From contig CAYFGT010000019.1 in assembly GCA_964343075.1 (NCBI GenBank), positions 1-23,979 on the forward strand: a stretch of 23,979 nt of DNA, given 5' to 3'. Shown piece by piece: positions 22,266 to 23,979 of the stretch. The translations under genes and the position numbers were made by a program. The first letter of the stretch is position 1, and each line of letters starts with the position of its first letter. The notes beneath the pieces were generated by a model, which did no database searches, was not told where the DNA came from, and saw nothing but the letters and a program-made list of their open reading frames with translations. This DNA is from UBA2588 sp964343075 (GTDB lineage Bacteria > Chloroflexota > Dehalococcoidia > Lucifugimonadales > UBA3495).

Positions 22266-23549
22266 ATGAACATAGAACAATCAGAAAAGTTATTTAATCA
22301 AGCTATAAGTTATATGCCTGGAGGCGTTAGCAGTCCGGTAAGATCCTTTAAGAATGTGGGGGGAGTACCGCCATTTATTCGAAAAGGCTCTGGAAATCGT
22401 ATTTGGGATATAGATGGAAATGAATATATAGATTATGTGGGATCTTGGGGGCCGCTAGTACTAGGTCACTCTCATCCTGATGTGAATTATGCCCTTAAAC
22501 AAGCAGTAGACAATGGCACTAGTTTTGGAGCTCCAGTAGAACCTGAGCTTGAATTGGTAAAACTTATTTGTGACGCTATACCGTCTATTGATAAAGTGAG
22601 ATTGGTAAGCTCTGGAACAGAAGCCTGCATGAGTGCAATACGATTAGCTAGAGCGTATACAGGTAAATCAAAAATTATTAAGTTCGCTGGTTGTTATCAT
22701 GGACATGTTGATGGCTTGCTGGTGAGAGCAGGATCTGGAGCCTTAACTAGTGGGATACCTGACAGTGCTGGTGTTCCTGAATCATATGCGTCTGAGACTT
22801 TAATTGGCAATTATAATGATTTGTCCTCAGTCGAACGATTATTTGAAGATCATCCCGACCAAATCGCTGGAATTATAGTAGAACCTATAGCAGGTAATAT
22901 GGGAGTAGTACCCCCGGTGAAGGGATTCTTAGAAGGATTGAAGGAAATCACACTGCAAAATAATGCTTTGCTTATATTTGATGAAGTGATTACTGGATTT
23001 AGAGTGAATTTTGGAGGTGCTCAAGTCTTATTTGGTGTCACTCCCGATATTACCTGTTTGGGCAAAATAATAGGTGGTGGATTGCCAGTAGGTGCTTATG
23101 GCAGCAGTGACGAAATAATGGAATGTGTAGCACCTTTAGGGCCTATGTATCAAGCAGGAACACTTTCCGGGAATCCTTTGGCTGTGACTGCGGGCCTTAC
23201 GACATTGAGGCTGCTGAGTGAACCGGGAATATATGAAAAATTGGAAAAATTAGGGAATTATGTAGAACAAGGTGTCCATCAAATTATGAAGGGCATAGAG
23301 ATACCTTCAAAATTTAATCGAGTTGGTTCTATGTTTACATCATTTTTCACTGATAATAATATATATAGTATGTCAGATTTAGATTCAGTAGATACGGAAA
23401 TGTACAGTAGATATTTTCATGGTTTATTGGAAAGAGGAATCTATTTTGCTCCTTCTCAATTTGAATGTGGTTTTGTGTCTCTAGCCCATACTAAAGATGA
23501 TATAGATACAACATTGAATCATATTGAATCAGTTTTGAAGGGCTTTTAA
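22266..23549 (+). CDS. hemL: Glutamate-1-semialdehyde 2,1-aminomutase
   Basis: PLP/PMP enzyme that converts glutamate-1-semialdehyde to 5-aminolevulinate. ATG 22266 (MNIEQSEKLF, 427 residues) is preferred over ATG 22254 because GGTGG (22256-22260) is 5 nt upstream of it and the N-terminus then matches the family. Motifs are PGGVSSPVR, SSGTEACMSAIRLAR, CYHGHVDGLL, IFDEVITGFR, and the PLP Lys267 in CLGKIIGGGLPVGA. Last gene of the operon, followed by a hairpin terminator shared with sodN. Together with hemA it shows the C5 rather than the Shemin route to ALA. Confidence 0.97.
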   Translation: MNIEQSEKLFNQAISYMPGGVSSPVRSFKNVGGVPPFIRKGSGNRIWDIDGNEYIDYVGSWGPLVLGHSHPDVNYALKQAVDNGTSFGAPVEPELELVKLICDAIPSIDKVRLVSSGTEACMSAIRLARAYTGKSKIIKFAGCYHGHVDGLLVRAGSGALTSGIPDSAGVPESYASETLIGNYNDLSSVERLFEDHPDQIAGIIVEPIAGNMGVVPPVKGFLEGLKEITLQNNALLIFDEVITGFRVNFGGAQVLFGVTPDITCLGKIIGGGLPVGAYGSSDEIMECVAPLGPMYQAGTLSGNPLAVTAGLTTLRLLSEPGIYEKLEKLGNYVEQGVHQIMKGIEIPSKFNRVGSMFTSFFTDNNIYSMSDLDSVDTEMYSRYFHGLLERGIYFAPSQFECGFVSLAHTKDDIDTTLNHIESVLKGF

Positions 23550-23557
23550 TTACCGAT

Positions 23558-23592
23558 AATTATAAAAGGCCTGGCATTAAGAACCAGGCCTT
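23558..23592 (-). terminator. Hairpin terminator of sodN, probably bidirectional
   Basis: A perfect 9-bp stem, AAGGCCTGG (23566-23574) with CCAGGCCTT (23584-23592), and a 9-nt loop. On the minus strand it is followed by TTTTATAATT, so it is a good intrinsic terminator for sodN. On the plus strand no U-run follows, so it would end hemL transcripts less efficiently or only protect their 3' end. Confidence 0.85.
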
Positions 23593-23613
23593 CTAGGGAA
23601 AGCTAACGATTAC

Positions 23614-23979
23614 TTACGCTCCGAAACGTACTTCTGCGTTTGGATCAGAATAAGTTACATTTTTGGTAGTCCAAAAAATCTCTGCTATTTTATCAACAGT
23701 ATCGACTAATTCTTTTGCTGCATCAGCGTCAACTGTTTGTTTGTTACGTCCTGCTAATTTGCCTGCGTTCCAGACTAAAGCATGAAGGTCCGGATATTGT
23801 TCAACATGTTCAGGTCTGAAGTAGTCTGCCCATAAAATATACAGTTCTTTTTTGCAGAGTTGAGCATGTTCTTCTTTAACAGCCACATATCTGGCAAGTG
23901 TGTTTTCGTAGGTTGCCCAGTCTCCAGCTGAAGATGCGCCGTCATCGCAAGAAGGTTTTTCAAGAGCGTTAATACGCAT
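23614..23979 (-). CDS. sodN: Nickel superoxide dismutase, N-terminally truncated by the window edge
   Basis: Dismutates superoxide. Ni-SOD is made as a precursor cut to expose an N-terminal HCDLPCG nickel hook. The visible 121 residues match the four-helix-bundle part: VKEEHAQLCKKELYILWADY then FRPEHVEQYPDLHALVW and IAEIFWTTK. Aligned to Streptomyces Ni-SOD, the first visible residues MRINALE correspond to ARIEAES, about 13 residues after the mature N-terminus. The ATG at the very edge is therefore an internal codon, and the nickel hook and true start lie beyond base 23979. The C-terminus runs about 15 residues past the usual end (NVTYSDPNAEVRFGA). It converges on the tetrapyrrole operon. The maturation peptidase sodX is not visible. 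Confidence 0.9.
   Translation of the reverse strand: MRINALEKPSCDDGASSAGDWATYENTLARYVAVKEEHAQLCKKELYILWADYFRPEHVEQYPDLHALVWNAGKLAGRNKQTVDADAAKELVDTVDKIAEIFWTTKNVTYSDPNAEVRFGA

Noticed and set aside
1..23979. Mobile elements, CRISPR arrays, tRNA or rRNA genes
   Set aside because: I saw no transposase or integrase, no spaced repeat array, no tRNA cloverleaf and no rRNA sequence. All gaps are under about 260 bases.

Overview
This is an AT-rich (about 40% GC by eye), gene-dense bacterial chromosome segment. It holds no insertion sequence, tRNA, rRNA or CRISPR array that I can see, and no gap longer than about 260 bases. The content suggests a marine bacterium: nickel superoxide dismutase, a SelW-type selenoprotein, a threonine synthase / NIL / MoaD-like cluster, and siroheme-type tetrapyrrole synthesis. 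A Chloroflexota lineage such as SAR202 is my best guess. That is an inference from gene content, not a phylogeny.

Layout. Positions 1-2661 (minus strand) read hypothetical protein -> glyA -> rpsF. rpsF has its own consensus promoter and runs off the left edge. Positions 2810-5570 (plus strand) form one operon: two MaoC-like hot-dog proteins, a SelW/Rdx-family protein whose reading frame crosses an in-frame UGA (CxxU motif), a pentapeptide-repeat protein, and a P-loop/DRTGG-domain protein. A 9-4-9 palindrome touches the -35 box of this operon. Positions 5573-8712 (minus strand) carry a CPA2-type cation/proton antiporter, an ABM-fold monooxygenase-like protein and a lipoprotein of the serine beta-lactamase/DD-peptidase fold. 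Positions 8845-10668 (plus strand) carry threonine synthase, a NIL-domain protein and a MoaD/ThiS-like protein ending in Gly-Gly-Tyr. This unit closes with a terminator that overlaps the convergent tgt gene (10662-11810). TauE/SafE permease (12013-13035, plus) converges on VOC protein -> aroK -> aroB (15479-13024, minus).

Positions 15735-23549 (plus strand) hold a seven-gene tetrapyrrole operon behind a structured leader. The genes are a fused AhbA-AhbB-like siroheme decarboxylase, precorrin-2 dehydrogenase/ferrochelatase, hemA, hemC, a cobA-hemD fusion, hemB and hemL. Together hemA, hemL, hemB, hemC and hemD take glutamyl-tRNA to uroporphyrinogen III. The CobA half and SirC take that to siroheme, and the decarboxylase converts siroheme to didecarboxysiroheme. 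This matches the siroheme-dependent (Ahb) heme route, or the d1-heme route. No hemE, hemF/N, hemG/Y or hemH is present here. sodN (minus strand, truncated by the right edge) faces this operon and shares a strong hairpin terminator with it.

The most notable item is the selenoprotein at 3645-3947. Ordinary gene calling would split it at the UGA and lose its active site. A hairpin with the geometry of a bacterial SECIS element lies just downstream of that UGA.
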